This document shows, piece by piece, positions 14,139-15,345 of a stretch of DNA of 15,345 bases. A model generated the notes under the pieces. The model worked only from the letters and a program-made list of their open reading frames with translations, was not told the DNA's origin and did not search any database. A program made the position numbers and the translations under genes. The DNA is taken from NCBI GenBank assembly GCA_947594095.1, contig CANQEA010000030.1, positions 1 through 15,345 on the forward strand, written 5' to 3'. Each line of letters starts with the position of its first letter. The stretch's first letter is position 1. The DNA is from an uncultured Clostridia bacterium (lineage in GTDB: Bacteria > Bacillota_A > Clostridia > TANB77 > CAG-508).

Positions 14139-15008
14139 TTGCAATACATACAAGAAATAGTTAATTATTTCCCGATGAATATTAGGGAACTTCTTTTGCG
14201 TTCATTTGAGCAAAACATTCAAATACAAGAAAACTTGCAAGAAATAAGAATAAGAGTTATGAAACCCATTATGCTAAGATTAAGAAATCAAGATGTAATA
14301 ATTCAGTACTTAGTAACAGCGCAAGAAGTGTTACAAACATTAGAAAAATTATGTGAAAATTCAATATATGCTTATAAAAACCAGATATGTGAAGGGTTTA
14401 TTACTATAAAAGGCGGACATAGGATAGGCCTTACTGGAACAGCAGTTATAGAAAATAATAAAATTATAAATGTTAAGTATGTAACAAGTTTGAATATAAG
14501 AATTGCAAGGCAAATATTTAATTGTAGTAATAAAATATTAAGAGAAGTATTAGACTTAGAAAACCAAAATATATTTAATACACTTATTGTTTCACCTCCA
14601 GGGAAAGGTAAAACCACGATTTTAAGAGATTTAATAAGAAAAATTAGTAATGGAATAGAAGAAGTGAATTTTAGAGGAAAAGTTTGTGGAGTTGTAGACG
14701 AAAGAGGAGAACTTGCAGCAATGTATAGGGGAATTCCTCAAAATGATGTAGGTATAAGAACTGATGTTATAGAAAATATAAGTAAATCTCAAGGAATAAA
14801 TATGCTAATTAGGACTATGGCACCAGAAGTAATAGCATGTGATGAAATAGGCTCTAAAGAAGATATTGAAGCAATAAAACTTGCAATGATTTCAGGAGTA
14901 AAAGGAATTTTTACAATGCACGGGAAAAATATGGATGATATAAAAGCAAACAAAGATGTTTATGAATTAGTGGAAAATAAACAAATTGAAAAAATTATAT
15001 TTTTATAA
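14139..15008 (+). CDS. spoIIIAA: Stage III sporulation protein AA, ATPase
   Basis: A 289-aa P-loop ATPase related to secretion ATPases. It powers the SpoIIIA-SpoIIQ channel between mother cell and forespore and acts on the mother-cell side. Visible motifs are EIRIRVMKPI (35-44) near the N-terminus, KGGHRIGLTGTAV (91-103), Walker A SPPGKGKTTILRDL (152-165), VVDERGELAAMYRG (185-198), GIRTDVIE (205-212), Walker B PEVIACDEIG (229-238) and FTMHG (258-262). The start chosen is TTG at 14139, eight bases after AGGAGG (14125-14130). The longer frame from ATG 14106 would begin inside the terminator stem and add residues unlike the family. The operon is usually under sigma-E; no clear sigma-E promoter was seen. 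Confidence 0.93.
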   Translation: MQYIQEIVNYFPMNIRELLLRSFEQNIQIQENLQEIRIRVMKPIMLRLRNQDVIIQYLVTAQEVLQTLEKLCENSIYAYKNQICEGFITIKGGHRIGLTGTAVIENNKIINVKYVTSLNIRIARQIFNCSNKILREVLDLENQNIFNTLIVSPPGKGKTTILRDLIRKISNGIEEVNFRGKVCGVVDERGELAAMYRGIPQNDVGIRTDVIENISKSQGINMLIRTMAPEVIACDEIGSKEDIEAIKLAMISGVKGIFTMHGKNMDDIKANKDVYELVENKQIEKIIFL

Positions 15009-15055
15009 ATATGTTCTATATTTATATATTTGTGCATAAAATAAATAAGAAGGAC

Positions 15056-15082
15056 AAGATATACTTTTCTTGTATCTTTTTT
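15056..15082 (+). terminator. Weak hairpin with T-tract between spoIIIAA and spoIIIAB
   Basis: AAGATATA (15056-15063) pairs with TGTATCTT (15071-15078), including one G-U pair, around a seven-base loop, and runs into TTTTTT (15077-15082). It is a low-stability terminator or attenuator. If active, it would reduce read-through from spoIIIAA into spoIIIAB. Confidence 0.5.
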
Positions 15083-15109
15083 ATCTATTGAATTTATGAA
15101 AGGAAAAAA

Positions 15110-15345
15110 ATGAATTATATAAAGTATATTATTTTATTTTTAATATTTGTATCTTCTACTTTAGTTGGAAGGTTTATATCAAAAAAATATTATTATAGAT
15201 TAGAAGAGTTAGAGGAATTTAAAAATGCACTAAATATATTTAAATCAAAAATAAAATTTACATATGAGCCTATATCAGAAATATTTTGTGAGATTATTAA
15301 TAATACAAGTAAAAATGTAGGAAAAGTATTTAATTTAGCAAAAGA
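15110..15345 (+). CDS. spoIIIAB: Stage III sporulation protein AB, 5' part
   Basis: The frame opens at ATG 15110 behind AAAGGA and runs off the window after 78 codons. The product starts with one membrane segment (YIKYIILFLIFVSSTLVGRF), then KKYYYRLEELEEFKNALNIF and a region like the SpoIIIAB family (LEE-LxxFKxAL-xxxxxxIxFTYEP). SpoIIIAB is a membrane protein resembling type II secretion GspF-like components that works with SpoIIIAA in the mother cell. Order and strand match the conserved spoIIIAA-spoIIIAB arrangement. The 101-base gap to spoIIIAA, holding a weak terminator, is larger than in many clostridia. Only the N-terminal part is visible. Confidence 0.88.
   Translation, partial: MNYIKYIILFLIFVSSTLVGRFISKKYYYRLEELEEFKNALNIFKSKIKFTYEPISEIFCEIINNTSKNVGKVFNLAK

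Noticed and set aside
1..15345. CRISPR array, tRNA or rRNA genes, insertion sequence, integrase or transposase gene
   Set aside because: I looked for regular repeat-spacer units, tRNA-like cloverleaf arms, and recombinase motifs in the open frames and found none.

Overview
The window is very AT-rich DNA with strong AGGAG-type ribosome binding sites. It contains spoIIIAA and the start of spoIIIAB, so the likely source is a low-GC, spore-forming Firmicute of the Clostridia, probably a gut-type lineage. All apparently intact genes lie on the + strand; the only clear - strand gene is a broken one.

Region 1 (about 195-7885) is a compact one-direction cluster. Its genes are a HAD-IIB phosphatase, an MFS-like transporter, an NT5C-type 5'-nucleotidase, a MATE-like membrane protein, a fusion of a second NT5C nucleotidase to a nucleoside hydrolase, a third small HAD phosphatase, two different HD-domain phosphohydrolases, the tail of a lost gene with a KMSKS-like motif, and a PUA/ASCH-like protein. 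Spacings are a few bases or overlaps, and a strong terminator at 7892-7920 closes it. The enzymes suggest stepwise breakdown or remodelling of a nucleotide: phosphate removal, then base release, with two multi-pass membrane proteins for import or export. I do not recognise this set as a named system. The nucleotidase-nucleoside hydrolase fusion is its most distinctive member. A frameshifted ASCH gene follows on the - strand (7930-8278).

Region 2 (about 8373-11296) is a small island bounded by two copies of a 20-bp, internally repeated sequence. It carries an AbiEi/AbiEii type IV toxin-antitoxin pair behind a sigma-A promoter overlapped by an inverted repeat, a co-transcribed calcineurin-like phosphoesterase, and an unknown 115-aa protein. 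Just right of it, a decayed copy of the first codons of yebC lies exactly 320 bp upstream of the true yebC start. This suggests that mobile DNA has been inserted, perhaps repeatedly, at the yebC 5' end.

Region 3 (11416 to the end) looks like core chromosome: yebC, a 624-aa membrane-anchored protein of unknown function, spoIIIAA (TTG start) and the 5' part of spoIIIAB. Factor-independent terminator-like hairpins lie before spoIIIAA and, more weakly, between spoIIIAA and spoIIIAB.
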